64,000 bases of DNA. It comes from an uncultured Roseobacter sp. (GTDB lineage Bacteria > Pseudomonadota > Alphaproteobacteria > Rhodobacterales > Rhodobacteraceae). This document shows, piece after piece, positions 28,075-36,098 of this stretch. Position 1 is the first letter of the stretch. The number at the start of each line of letters is the position of its first letter. A program made the translations under genes and the position numbers. The stretch lies in assembly GCF_947491795.1 (NCBI RefSeq), contig NZ_CANLKW010000004.1, positions 1 to 64,000 on the forward strand, in the 5' to 3' direction. The notes under the pieces were generated by a model. It ran no database searches. It was not told the DNA's origin and saw only the letters and a list, made by a program, of their open reading frames with translations.

Positions 28075-29637
28075 TTATTCGGGCTCCCATTCCGGGCGGG
28101 TAAATCCGACAAACACATCCGTCAGATCGGAGGCCGAATTCCGCTCGAGAACATCCCTTATTGAGCCCGTTTTCGCGATTGTGTCCCATCCGGGACCGGA
28201 AAATGTGGACCGTTTGAAGACATGGCGCGACAGTAAGGGATTCGTCAGTGCCTGACTGAAAGCATCAAGAGCCACAAAGAGCAGAATGATGTTTGGCAGC
28301 GGACTGTTGGTCACCCTGTCTTCGCAAAACAGGCCGACATGAAAGTCTACGTCACGCGGTTTGTCATAAAACTCGCGCAGCATGCCGGCCACTTCGGGAT
28401 CAGAGGAAATGTCCTCAAATGAAAACGGCCGGTTCTGGCCCAGGTAGTCGCAATAGTCGGAGAAACTCGCCAGTTCGCAGAAACGGTCCTGCTTCATGGA
28501 GGATATTTCAATGTGCAAAAGCGGTTCGGCGGTGTTCCGCGGCCCGAGTTCGGCCGCCTGGGTGGCGCTGATGTCGGCAAAACCAGCCGTCAGACCACCG
28601 TCGATCAGCAAAGCATTGTTCATGAAGGTCTCATGTACAGGATGCAGGTTTCCACCCCACCGGATCTGGTCCGGAATGAGCGCGTGCCAGCGATACAGCA
28701 GGCTGAATTCGGTCGTGATCCAGTTCGGTTTGTTCCACGGCGCGTCCCAGGCGACCGACGGATCGGCACGCAGATGGAACGGCAGCGGCGAGATATGATT
28801 GATGTAATCTTCGACCACGATCTTGATGAAAATCACCACAACGGTATTGCGCGCTGTTTCAAAAATCCGGTCGTCATCCCAGTCCGGATGTGCGGTCTCT
28901 ATCTCGGCCGCAAGGCGGTTGTGTTCACGCATAAAAAGCGTGTTCATCATAGAGACCTGAGGCACTGAATTTACCCGGTCACCGCCAACCGCAAAAAGTT
29001 TCGCGCGGCGGGCGTCATCAATGTCGCTGGAGCCAAGCGGTGGATCAAGCACTGCGAAATCCGGATCAACCTCACCGTCTTTGTACAAAAAGGGCGGAAA
29101 CTCCTCCCTGCCGATCATCTGCGAGCGCAGCCGCCCTTTCATCCCTTTTTTGCCGGATTTCAGGCGCAGCGCATCCGTCTGGTCTTCGGTACGACCATAC
29201 AGCGGGCACAGGTCTATTTCGTGATTTGACGTGTTTCGTTTCAGCCTTGTATCGGCGGTTTCATCGGCGGCTGTCAGATCTTCTGTCTCGGTACGAATAA
29301 ATCCGTCCGTCAGATACTGTGCAAAGGCCGGAAAGAGACATGTGGATTTCGGACACAGACGCTGATGTCCGTCCCGGCGCCGGAAAAGTGCGGCCAGTGC
29401 TTCGGGGTCAGGCGCGTCTTCGCGCGGGCTCGGCGGGAGGTGACGCCCGCTCCAGCGGCGATCCGTCAGACCCGGCCACGAGACATATCCCTGACGCGTA
29501 CTCAGCGGATGGGGGCGGAACCTTGCGCGCTTCACCACGCGGTTAATCGCCCATTTGTTCGCAAAATCTGCGATGGGCGGTATCGCTTCGACAATGCGAA
29601 ACAGGGATTCTTTGAGTTGGTAGGAAAAACTGGCCAT
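28075..29637 (-). CDS. Cyclooxygenase-like haem peroxidase
   Basis: The 520-residue protein belongs to the animal-type haem peroxidase/cyclooxygenase superfamily. LYGRTEDQTDALR (146-158), FMREHNRLAAEI (235-246) and TEFSLLYRWHALIPD (309-323) align with prostaglandin synthase motifs. Tyr315 and His318 match the COX radical tyrosine and proximal haem histidine, and FS at 460-461 lies where COX has the aspirin-acetylated serine. In FAQYLTDGF (105-113), Asp111 replaces the COX distal histidine. No signal peptide or membrane helix is seen. It may oxygenate a fatty acid. It diverges from the two Rieske-fusion genes. The alignment is from memory and needs checking. Confidence 0.82.
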   Translation of the reverse strand: MASFSYQLKESLFRIVEAIPPIADFANKWAINRVVKRARFRPHPLSTRQGYVSWPGLTDRRWSGRHLPPSPREDAPDPEALAALFRRRDGHQRLCPKSTCLFPAFAQYLTDGFIRTETEDLTAADETADTRLKRNTSNHEIDLCPLYGRTEDQTDALRLKSGKKGMKGRLRSQMIGREEFPPFLYKDGEVDPDFAVLDPPLGSSDIDDARRAKLFAVGGDRVNSVPQVSMMNTLFMREHNRLAAEIETAHPDWDDDRIFETARNTVVVIFIKIVVEDYINHISPLPFHLRADPSVAWDAPWNKPNWITTEFSLLYRWHALIPDQIRWGGNLHPVHETFMNNALLIDGGLTAGFADISATQAAELGPRNTAEPLLHIEISSMKQDRFCELASFSDYCDYLGQNRPFSFEDISSDPEVAGMLREFYDKPRDVDFHVGLFCEDRVTNSPLPNIILLFVALDAFSQALTNPLLSRHVFKRSTFSGPGWDTIAKTGSIRDVLERNSASDLTDVFVGFTRPEWEPE

Positions 29638-30015
29638 AAAAATGCTCTGAAAATTATCAACTATGCGTTGATTATTGCTTGGATATTCAATTTTTTCTAG
29701 TTCTTTGTCCGGTCAGGTGGGCGCAGGCCCCAACATGGCCGCTGAAAACCGGTGGTATGGCACTGCGGGCATGGGGGTTGCCGGGGCGAAAACGAACGAT
29801 GCCAGAATTCTTTTGGATTGTGATTGGCTCTGTGGCAGCATTCCGGGGCAAGGTCGCATGCAGAAGTGCAATACCGGGAGGCTGCAGCGCGCAATCCGGG
29901 CCGTTTCAAAGGCCCGTGGTGCGACCAGAACAGGATCAGAATGCCAGCACCGTGTGCGCGGTTTGTCATGCTGGTTCGCAATTCCCGGACAGAAAACTCC
30001 ACAGAAGGACACCGT
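29638..30015. other. Intergenic region between divergent peroxidase and Rieske-fusion genes
   Basis: These 378 bases must hold two divergent promoters. The first 70 bases are AT-rich and contain an inverted repeat: aattatcaac (29652-29661) and gttgattatt (29667-29676), 9 of 10 positions pairing around a five-base centre, just upstream of the peroxidase start. This looks like a regulator site. I see no convincing gene in the remaining GC-rich part. Confidence 0.5.
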
Positions 30016-31626
30016 ATGAACAAGACATCTATCTACCGGCTCAGCGAGCTTGCCGACCGAAAACCCGAATACGCACTCGTCGGCGAGGTTGATCTGGTTG
30101 TTGTCCGCTTTGACGAAGAGGTTTCGGTTTTTTACGGGCGTTGCCTGCACCGTGGTGCGCTGATGTCAGATGGCCATGTGCGCGGGAATGATCTGATCTG
30201 TGGTGTGCACAACTGGGATTACCGGCTCGACAGCGGTGTGTCTGCCTATGCCAATGACGAAAAGCTGCCAAAATTCACCTCATGGATTGAAGGCGACGAC
30301 ATCTGTGTTGACGCCGATGAAATAAACGCCTGGGGGTATGAGAATCCGCAACCTTACAACCGTGATGCCTATCTTGGGCTCTATGCAGACCCCAGCCACG
30401 GCACATCCGAAGAACCCTACACAGGGTTGATACAGGGCTATGCAAAATCCGGCCTGACAAAAACCGGCCACCACGGCGTCGTTGAATCGATGGGCGTGCC
30501 ACGCGCGGAACTGCCCGATTGGGATGACATCCAGTTGCTCACGGCTCAGTTGCACAAACCGCCTCTGCTTGATGACGCACTGGTTGGAACAGATGTGGTG
30601 ATCGGACCCAATGCGCAAAAGCCTCTGCGCCTTGAGATCCCGCTTTTTGTGTCGGATATGAGTTTCGGCGCGCTGTCGGAATCCGCAAAGGTTGCGCTGG
30701 CAAAAGGCGCGGAACTCGCCGGTACCGGCATATGCTCGGGTGAGGGCGGCATGCTGCCCGAAGAGCAGGCCGAGAACAGCCGCTATTTTTACGAGCTGGC
30801 GTCCGGCAGGTTCGGGTTCAGCTGGGACAAACTGGACAAAGTGCAGGCCTTTCATTTCAAAGGGGGGCAGGGTGCCAAAACAGGAACGGGCGGGCATTTG
30901 CCGGGCGAGAAGGTGCAGGGCAAGATTGCCGAGGTGCGTGATCTGGAACCAGGTACCGCTGCAATTTCGCCCTCGCGCTTTCCGGACTGGACGGATGTGG
31001 CGCAGATCAGAGATTTTGCGGATGAGGTCCGCGACCGGACCGGCGGTATCCCTATCGGGTACAAACTGTCCGCTCAGCACATAGAAAAAGATATCGATGC
31101 CGCCCTCGCCGTCGGCGTTGACTATATCATCCTGGACGGGCGCGGCGGTGGCACAGGTGCTGCGCCGATCATCTTCCGGGACAATATTTCGGTGCCGACA
31201 ATTCCTGCCCTCGCGCGCGCGCGACACCATCTCGACCGGTTGGACCGTGCGGATGTGACACTTGTGATCACCGGGGGGCTGCGAAAACCGGCGGATTTCA
31301 TCAAAGCGATGGCGCTGGGTGCAGATGCCATTGCGGTTTCCAATTCGGCCATGCAGGCGATCGGCTGTCTGGCAATGCGGGCCTGCCACACAAACAACTG
31401 TCCGGTAGGGATTGCGACCCAGAAACCCCATCTGGTCAATCGTCTGATTGCGGATAAATCAGCGGCACAGCTGGCTAATTTTTTCAGCGCGAGCGTCGAG
31501 CTGATGCAGGTCATGGCCCGGGCCTGCGGGCACGATCACCTGAAAGGTTTCAATGCGGATGATCTGACGACCTGGAAACGCGACATGGCTGATATCTCGG
31601 GTGTCGCCTTTGGCGGCGTGGCATAA
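30016..31626 (+). CDS. Rieske [2Fe-2S] - glutamate-synthase FMN/3Fe-4S fusion protein
   Basis: Residues 1-100 of 536 are a Rieske domain (CLH at 43-45 and CGVH at 62-65). The rest is the FMN-binding core of glutamate synthase: SDMSFGALSESAKVALAKGAELAGTGICSGEGG, KGGQGAKTGTGGHLPG, YIILDGRGGGTGAAP, and CLAMRACHTNNCPVG with the three cysteines (about 451, 457, 462) that bind a 3Fe-4S cluster. The glutaminase domain and C-terminal beta-helix of GltB are absent, as in FMN-binding glutamate-synthase-family proteins such as the N-methylglutamate synthase subunit. The Rieske domain could pass electrons to the FMN. It lies 11 bp upstream of a second Rieske fusion. The reaction is unknown. Confidence 0.88.
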   Translation: MNKTSIYRLSELADRKPEYALVGEVDLVVVRFDEEVSVFYGRCLHRGALMSDGHVRGNDLICGVHNWDYRLDSGVSAYANDEKLPKFTSWIEGDDICVDADEINAWGYENPQPYNRDAYLGLYADPSHGTSEEPYTGLIQGYAKSGLTKTGHHGVVESMGVPRAELPDWDDIQLLTAQLHKPPLLDDALVGTDVVIGPNAQKPLRLEIPLFVSDMSFGALSESAKVALAKGAELAGTGICSGEGGMLPEEQAENSRYFYELASGRFGFSWDKLDKVQAFHFKGGQGAKTGTGGHLPGEKVQGKIAEVRDLEPGTAAISPSRFPDWTDVAQIRDFADEVRDRTGGIPIGYKLSAQHIEKDIDAALAVGVDYIILDGRGGGTGAAPIIFRDNISVPTIPALARARHHLDRLDRADVTLVITGGLRKPADFIKAMALGADAIAVSNSAMQAIGCLAMRACHTNNCPVGIATQKPHLVNRLIADKSAAQLANFFSASVELMQVMARACGHDHLKGFNADDLTTWKRDMADISGVAFGGVA

Positions 31627-31637
31627 GGAGAGAGACA

Positions 31638-33617
31638 ATGAACAAAGAAAATCTGGACTGGATCTCTGTCGGCCATATTGACGATCTGCCTGAGGGGCGT
31701 GTGAAAACAGTGACCGCCCGGACAACGTCGATCTGTCTTGTGCATTTCGACGGGCAATGGGCTGCCATGAACAATCATTGCCCGCACCAGCGGGGTCCGC
31801 TGGGCGAAGGATCCATTGAGAAAGGCATCGATGACAAATGCTGGATCCGCTGTCCCTGGCATGGCTGGGATTTTGATCCGCTGACCGGCAAGCCACCCGG
31901 CGGTCACGAGGATACAGGCCAGGAGATGTACCCGCTGGACATCCGCGAGGGTGAGATCTTTGTGGGCATCGAGCCTGAGCCACCGCATGAACGGACAACG
32001 ACGGACGTCATGACCGAAACCATGGTCAACTGGGGTGTGCAGTCGGTCTTTGGCATGGTCGGGCACTCCAACCTGGGGCTGGCGGACGCGATCCGTATGG
32101 CTGTCGCGGATAAAAAGCTGAAGTATTACGGCATCCGGCACGAAGGCGCTGCCGCCTTTGCGGCATCTGCCTATGGTAAGCTGACGGGCAAACCGGCAGC
32201 TTGTCTGACGATTGCCGGACCCGGTGCCACGAACCTTATGACTGGTCTGTGGGATGCCAAGGTTGACCGTGCGCCGGTTCTGGCGCTGACCGGTCAGGTT
32301 CAGACCCAGGTGTTCGGGCCGGGCGCATTTCAGGACATTGATCTGGCCTCTGCTTTTGAGGCCGTGTCGCGGTTCTCGCAGACGGCACTCAGCACGTCCA
32401 ATCACGCGGAGCTGATGTCGCTTGCCTGCAAAAACGCCATCGTGCACCAGGATGTCTCGCATCTGATTTTCCCCGATGACATGCAGACAATGCCATCAGA
32501 TCAGAAGGCCGGTACGCCTGATGGCCGGATGGGTGGCACAAGGGTCACCCCGTCGCAGGAGGATATGGACGCCGCGGTTGCGTTGCTGAACAGCGCCAAA
32601 CGCCCGATGATCATTGTGGGTCACGGTGCCTATGAGGCGCGTGATCAGATCATTGCTCTGGCAGAGAAAATCGGCGCCCCCGTAGTCACGACCTTCAAAG
32701 CCAAGGGGCTGGTGCCGGACAGCCATCCGCTGGGCGCAGGCGTTCTGGGCCGTTCCGGCACACCGATTGCCAGCTGGTTCATGAACGAGGCGGATGTGCT
32801 GGTGGCTTTTGGGGCAAGTTTTTCCAACCACACCGGCATCGCGCTGAAAGAGAACATTATCCAGGTCGACTATGACCGGATGCAGCTGGGTAAATTCAGC
32901 CCGGTCAAAGTGCCTGTCTGGGGTGAGATCGGGGCCTTTTGCGATGCCGCCGTGCCAGACATCAAGCCGCATGCAGAGGCCGAGGACCAGAAAGCAGAAC
33001 TGGCAGATCGCTGGCGGATGTGGCGGGACGAAAAAAGCCGCCGACTGTCAGAGGAACACGGTAAGGGCATTCACTCGTTTGCGATATTCGAAGCCCTGGG
33101 CCGTCTTGTGCCGGACGACGCGATTTTTGCGGTGGACGTTGGCAACAACACCTATTCCTTCGGGCGCTATCTGGAGACCAGGGGCTCCCAGCGGGTGCTG
33201 ATGTCCGGGTATCTCGGGTCAATCGGCTTTGGATTACCAGCGGCCATGGGAGCCTGGGCTGCCACGCAGGACATCGACAGCCTGCGGGGACGCAAAGTGA
33301 TTTCGATATCCGGCGATGGTGGTTTCGGCCAGTACCCGATGGAGTTCACCACCGCCGTAAAATACGGCATGGATATAACGCACATCCTGCTGCACAACGG
33401 CGAACTGGGCAAAATCTCCAAGGAGCAGCGTTCCGGGGAATGGCCTGTGTGGGAAACGGATCTGCAGAACCCGTCTTTTGCAGCCTTTGCACGGCTCTGC
33501 GGCGGGCACGGTGAAAAAGTCACAGAAACGGATGAGATCGCGGATGCAATCGAACGTGCCCTGGCCGTTGAGGGCCCCGCGCTGGTCGAAATCATGACCG
33601 ACGCTGAACTGGTGTAG
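31638..33617 (+). CDS. Rieske [2Fe-2S] - thiamine-diphosphate enzyme fusion protein
   Basis: Residues 1-110 of 659 form a Rieske domain (CPH at 48-50, CPWHGW from 72). Residues about 120-655 are a ThDP enzyme of the acetolactate synthase/pyruvate oxidase group: the cofactor glutamate in GIRHEGAAAFAASAYGKLTG (Glu169), AGPGATN, and the Mg-ThDP motif from GDGG (559-562) to HN (586-587). It would decarboxylate a 2-oxo acid, and a fused Rieske centre suggests that electrons leave the active site one at a time, as in an oxidase or ferredoxin-linked enzyme. Its start follows a GGAGAGA site 11 bp after the Rieske-FMN gene. I do not recognise this fusion from any characterised pathway. Confidence 0.88.
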   Translation: MNKENLDWISVGHIDDLPEGRVKTVTARTTSICLVHFDGQWAAMNNHCPHQRGPLGEGSIEKGIDDKCWIRCPWHGWDFDPLTGKPPGGHEDTGQEMYPLDIREGEIFVGIEPEPPHERTTTDVMTETMVNWGVQSVFGMVGHSNLGLADAIRMAVADKKLKYYGIRHEGAAAFAASAYGKLTGKPAACLTIAGPGATNLMTGLWDAKVDRAPVLALTGQVQTQVFGPGAFQDIDLASAFEAVSRFSQTALSTSNHAELMSLACKNAIVHQDVSHLIFPDDMQTMPSDQKAGTPDGRMGGTRVTPSQEDMDAAVALLNSAKRPMIIVGHGAYEARDQIIALAEKIGAPVVTTFKAKGLVPDSHPLGAGVLGRSGTPIASWFMNEADVLVAFGASFSNHTGIALKENIIQVDYDRMQLGKFSPVKVPVWGEIGAFCDAAVPDIKPHAEAEDQKAELADRWRMWRDEKSRRLSEEHGKGIHSFAIFEALGRLVPDDAIFAVDVGNNTYSFGRYLETRGSQRVLMSGYLGSIGFGLPAAMGAWAATQDIDSLRGRKVISISGDGGFGQYPMEFTTAVKYGMDITHILLHNGELGKISKEQRSGEWPVWETDLQNPSFAAFARLCGGHGEKVTETDEIADAIERALAVEGPALVEIMTDAELV

Positions 33618-33627
33618 ACGGAAAGCT

Positions 33628-33648
33628 GCCCGGGCCAGCGGTCCGGGC
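33628..33648. terminator. Hairpin between convergent genes
   Basis: gcccggg (33628-33634) pairs with tccgggc (33642-33648), including one G-T pair, around a seven-base loop. It fills the 33-bp gap between convergent stops and could stop transcription from both sides. There is no T run. Confidence 0.5.
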
Positions 33649-33650
33649 GG

Positions 33651-34031
33651 TCAGCCTTCGGCGAAAACCTTTTTGGCGACGCGAAAACATTCAAGGCCCT
33701 GTGGTACGCCGCAGTATATGGCGATGACGTGAATGATTGCGCGTATTTCTTCTTTGGATACACCATTGTTGATCGCGCCGCGCAGATGAAGCTCCCATTC
33801 CTGCATTTTACCCAGTGCGCCGATCATCGACAGGTTCATCATAGAACGGGTTTTGGCGTCAATCACTTCATCGCCCCATCCGAAACCCCAGCACCAGGCG
33901 GTCATGGCCTCCTGAAAGGGGCGCGTGAACTCATCCGCCGCGGCCAGGTTATTCTCGACATACTCAGCGCCGAGCGTTGCCTTGCGCTGCTCCAGCCCCT
34001 GCAGAAACAGATCCTCATCAAAAACGCTCAT
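33651..34031 (-). CDS. Carboxymuconolactone decarboxylase family protein
   Basis: The 126-residue protein has the PcaC-like CMD fold: FTRPFQEAMTAWCWGFGWGDEVIDAKTRSMMNLSMIGALGKMQEWELHLRGAINNGVSKEEIRAIIHVIAIYCGVPQGLE. There is no CxxC pair, so it is not an AhpD-type disulfide reductase. The full length matches PcaC-type single-domain proteins, but no other protocatechuate genes are near, so the substrate may differ. It converges on the Rieske-ThDP gene and is separated from it by a hairpin. Confidence 0.85.
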   Translation of the reverse strand: MSVFDEDLFLQGLEQRKATLGAEYVENNLAAADEFTRPFQEAMTAWCWGFGWGDEVIDAKTRSMMNLSMIGALGKMQEWELHLRGAINNGVSKEEIRAIIHVIAIYCGVPQGLECFRVAKKVFAEG

Positions 34032-34735
34032 TTTCCGTGTTCCTTGTATTCTGATCCGAAGTACTTCGTCCGCGTTAGCAGACAGAGGCAGACCCTTTAA
34101 TTGCTTTGCGCATCCAGCGCGGCAGATGCGTCACCGGATGCCTGCAGTCTAGCCCGCCTGTCAGGTCAATCACCAGCGCCCCGGGTGATTGCAGTCCGAG
34201 CTATACCGAATTCGACAAAGAATGGGTGACGGGCCGAAGTGATTTCCCGTTCTTTGCGGTCCATCTGACGCAGCACCAGTTTTTGCCTGCCAGCCGGACA
34301 CCTGCCGCGCTGGTGATCCATGTGCGGAACGAGGCCCGGGTGCATTCCGATGCTGAACGCCTGCGAGACACAGATGCACGCATTCTGCGGATCACATGGG
34401 CGGTGACACCGTTCGGTTAACGGTTGCTGAAAACCGCACTTTACGTTCCGTCCAATAATTGAGCGCATCTCGTCAATTCCGGCGCGCAATTGGGCGTTTG
34501 GTCGCTCTGAAACGAATTTGTGACGCATTAAGTGGCAGAATCTTTGGGCGCGGGTCCAACTGATGCGGCCTTTAGGGGCGCTGAAACGCCGCGCGATGGA
34601 CGATCCTGGCAGATCCTGACCACCGCGCGACTGCAACAAAACTGCTGCGGGTTCTGACTATACCAGTTGGACCGGTGACAATAGTGCCAACCGCACTTTG
34701 CCGGCATCGCAGCTCATTCAGGGACTTTTTTCCAG
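34032..34735. other. 700-bp region upstream of urtA without a firm gene
   Basis: This gap precedes the urea transporter operon and should contain its promoter. A plus-strand frame with ordinary coding bias runs from a TTG at 34106 to 34420 (104 residues, for example SDFPFFAVHLTQHQFLPASR), but it has no recognisable family or ribosome site. It could be a remnant or a lineage-specific small gene. A sigma-54-like match at 34533-34548 lacks the invariant GC at -12. I found no strong terminator or riboswitch. Confidence 0.4.
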
Positions 34736-36022
34736 ATGGCTCACTCACTGAAATTCACTTCATATGTAACCGCCGCGCTGCTTGCTTCGACAGGTATCGC
34801 GGCTGCCGAATGCGCGGATCCGGTCAAGATAGGGGTGCTGCACTCCCTCTCCGGCACAATGGCGATTTCCGAAACAACGCTCAAAGACACAATGCTGATG
34901 CTGATCGAAAAGCAGAATGCTGCCGGCGGTGTCCTTGGCTGCGAGATTGAGGCTGTTGTTGTCGACCCGGCATCTGATTGGCCGCTTTTTGCAGAGAAAG
35001 CGCGTGAACTGCTGACGGTTCACGAGGTTGACGTGATCTTTGGCAACTGGACGTCCGTTTCCCGTAAATCCGTGCTGCCGGTGATCGAGGAACTGAACGG
35101 CCTGCTGTTTTATCCGGTGCAATACGAAGGTGAGGAAAGCTCGCGCAATGTATTCTACACCGGCGCTGCTCCCAACCAGCAGGCGATCCCGGCTGTAGAC
35201 TATTATCTGGAAGAACTGGGCGTGGAAAAATTCGCGCTGCTGGGAACGGACTATGTCTATCCGCGCACCACGAACAACATTCTCGAGCAGTATCTCAAAG
35301 ACAACGGCATTGCAGAGGATGACATCTTTGTAAACTACACGCCATTTGGTCATTCCGACTGGGCGACAATCGTGGCCGACGTGGTCGCACTGGGCGAGGA
35401 TGGCAAACAGGTAGGCGTGATTTCCACCATCAACGGTGACGCCAACATCGGGTTTTACAAAGAGCTGGCAGCCGCCGGCGTGTCTGCGGATGACATTCCG
35501 GTTGTCGCATTCTCCGTAGGCGAAGAAGAGCTCTCGGGACTTGATACGTCCAACCTGGTGGGCCACCTGGCGGCCTGGAACTACTTTCAGTCTGCAGAAA
35601 CAGAAGCGAACGCAGAATTCATTGACGCCTGGAAAGAATTCGCTGGTGCTGACCGCGTGACAAACGACCCGATGGAGGCGCATTACATCGGCTTTAACAT
35701 GTGGGTCAATGCGGCAACCGCTGCCGGTACAACTGATGTGGATGCTGTGCGCGACGCCATGTACGGTCAGGAATTCCCGAACCTGACAGGCGGTACGGCT
35801 GTCATGTTGCCAAACCATCACCTGGCCAAGCCGGTGCTGATCGGCGAGATCACGGCGGACGGCCAGTTCGACATCATCTCGAAAACGGCTGAAGTACCCG
35901 GCGACGCATGGACCGACTTCCTGCCGGCCTCCAAAGTTCTGACTTCTGACTGGAAAGAGCTGGGCTGCGGTATGTACAACATGGAAACCGAGACCTGCGT
36001 TCAGCTGACCTCGAACTACTGA
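34736..36022 (+). CDS. urtA: Urea ABC transporter substrate-binding protein
   Basis: The 428-residue protein has a signal peptide (about 24 residues) and the highly conserved UrtA core: KIGVLHSLSGTMAISETTLKDTMLMLI, WTSVSRKSVLPVIEELNGLLFYPVQYEGEESSRNVFYTGAAPNQQAIPAVDYY, and FSVGEEELSGLDTSNLVGHLAAWNYF. It binds urea in the periplasm. The C terminus is about 40 residues longer than I would expect and holds two cysteines. Urease genes, which often follow urt, are not in the window. Confidence 0.93.
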   Translation: MAHSLKFTSYVTAALLASTGIAAAECADPVKIGVLHSLSGTMAISETTLKDTMLMLIEKQNAAGGVLGCEIEAVVVDPASDWPLFAEKARELLTVHEVDVIFGNWTSVSRKSVLPVIEELNGLLFYPVQYEGEESSRNVFYTGAAPNQQAIPAVDYYLEELGVEKFALLGTDYVYPRTTNNILEQYLKDNGIAEDDIFVNYTPFGHSDWATIVADVVALGEDGKQVGVISTINGDANIGFYKELAAAGVSADDIPVVAFSVGEEELSGLDTSNLVGHLAAWNYFQSAETEANAEFIDAWKEFAGADRVTNDPMEAHYIGFNMWVNAATAAGTTDVDAVRDAMYGQEFPNLTGGTAVMLPNHHLAKPVLIGEITADGQFDIISKTAEVPGDAWTDFLPASKVLTSDWKELGCGMYNMETETCVQLTSNY

Positions 36023-36031
36023 TCTCATGCG

Positions 36032-36057
36032 GCGGGGCTGTCGTCTGATGGCCCCGC
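36032..36057 (+). terminator. Intercistronic hairpin after urtA
   Basis: gcggggc (36032-36038) pairs with gccccgc (36051-36057), with an extra T-G pair inside, ten bases after the urtA stop. No T run follows. It probably protects or attenuates so that urtA is made in excess of the permeases. Confidence 0.6.
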
Positions 36058-36098
36058 TCCTGTCCGCAAGACCTGAATTTCCCTGAAAGACTGACACT

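Noticed and set aside
29800..30092. Plus-strand frame containing a CAVCH (CxxCH) haem-like motif upstream of the Rieske-FMN gene
   Set aside because: The frame overlaps the start of the well-supported Rieske gene, has no signal peptide or ribosome site, and a single CxxCH can arise by chance.
34533..34548. Sigma-54-like promoter upstream of urtA (TGGCA...TTG)
   Set aside because: The essential GC at -12 reads GG and two further positions mismatch, so a nitrogen-controlled sigma-54 promoter cannot be claimed.
34166..34639. Minus-strand frame of 157 codons in the gap before urtA
   Set aside because: Its product is rich in Arg, Pro and Cys without any motif, and no ribosome site precedes it.
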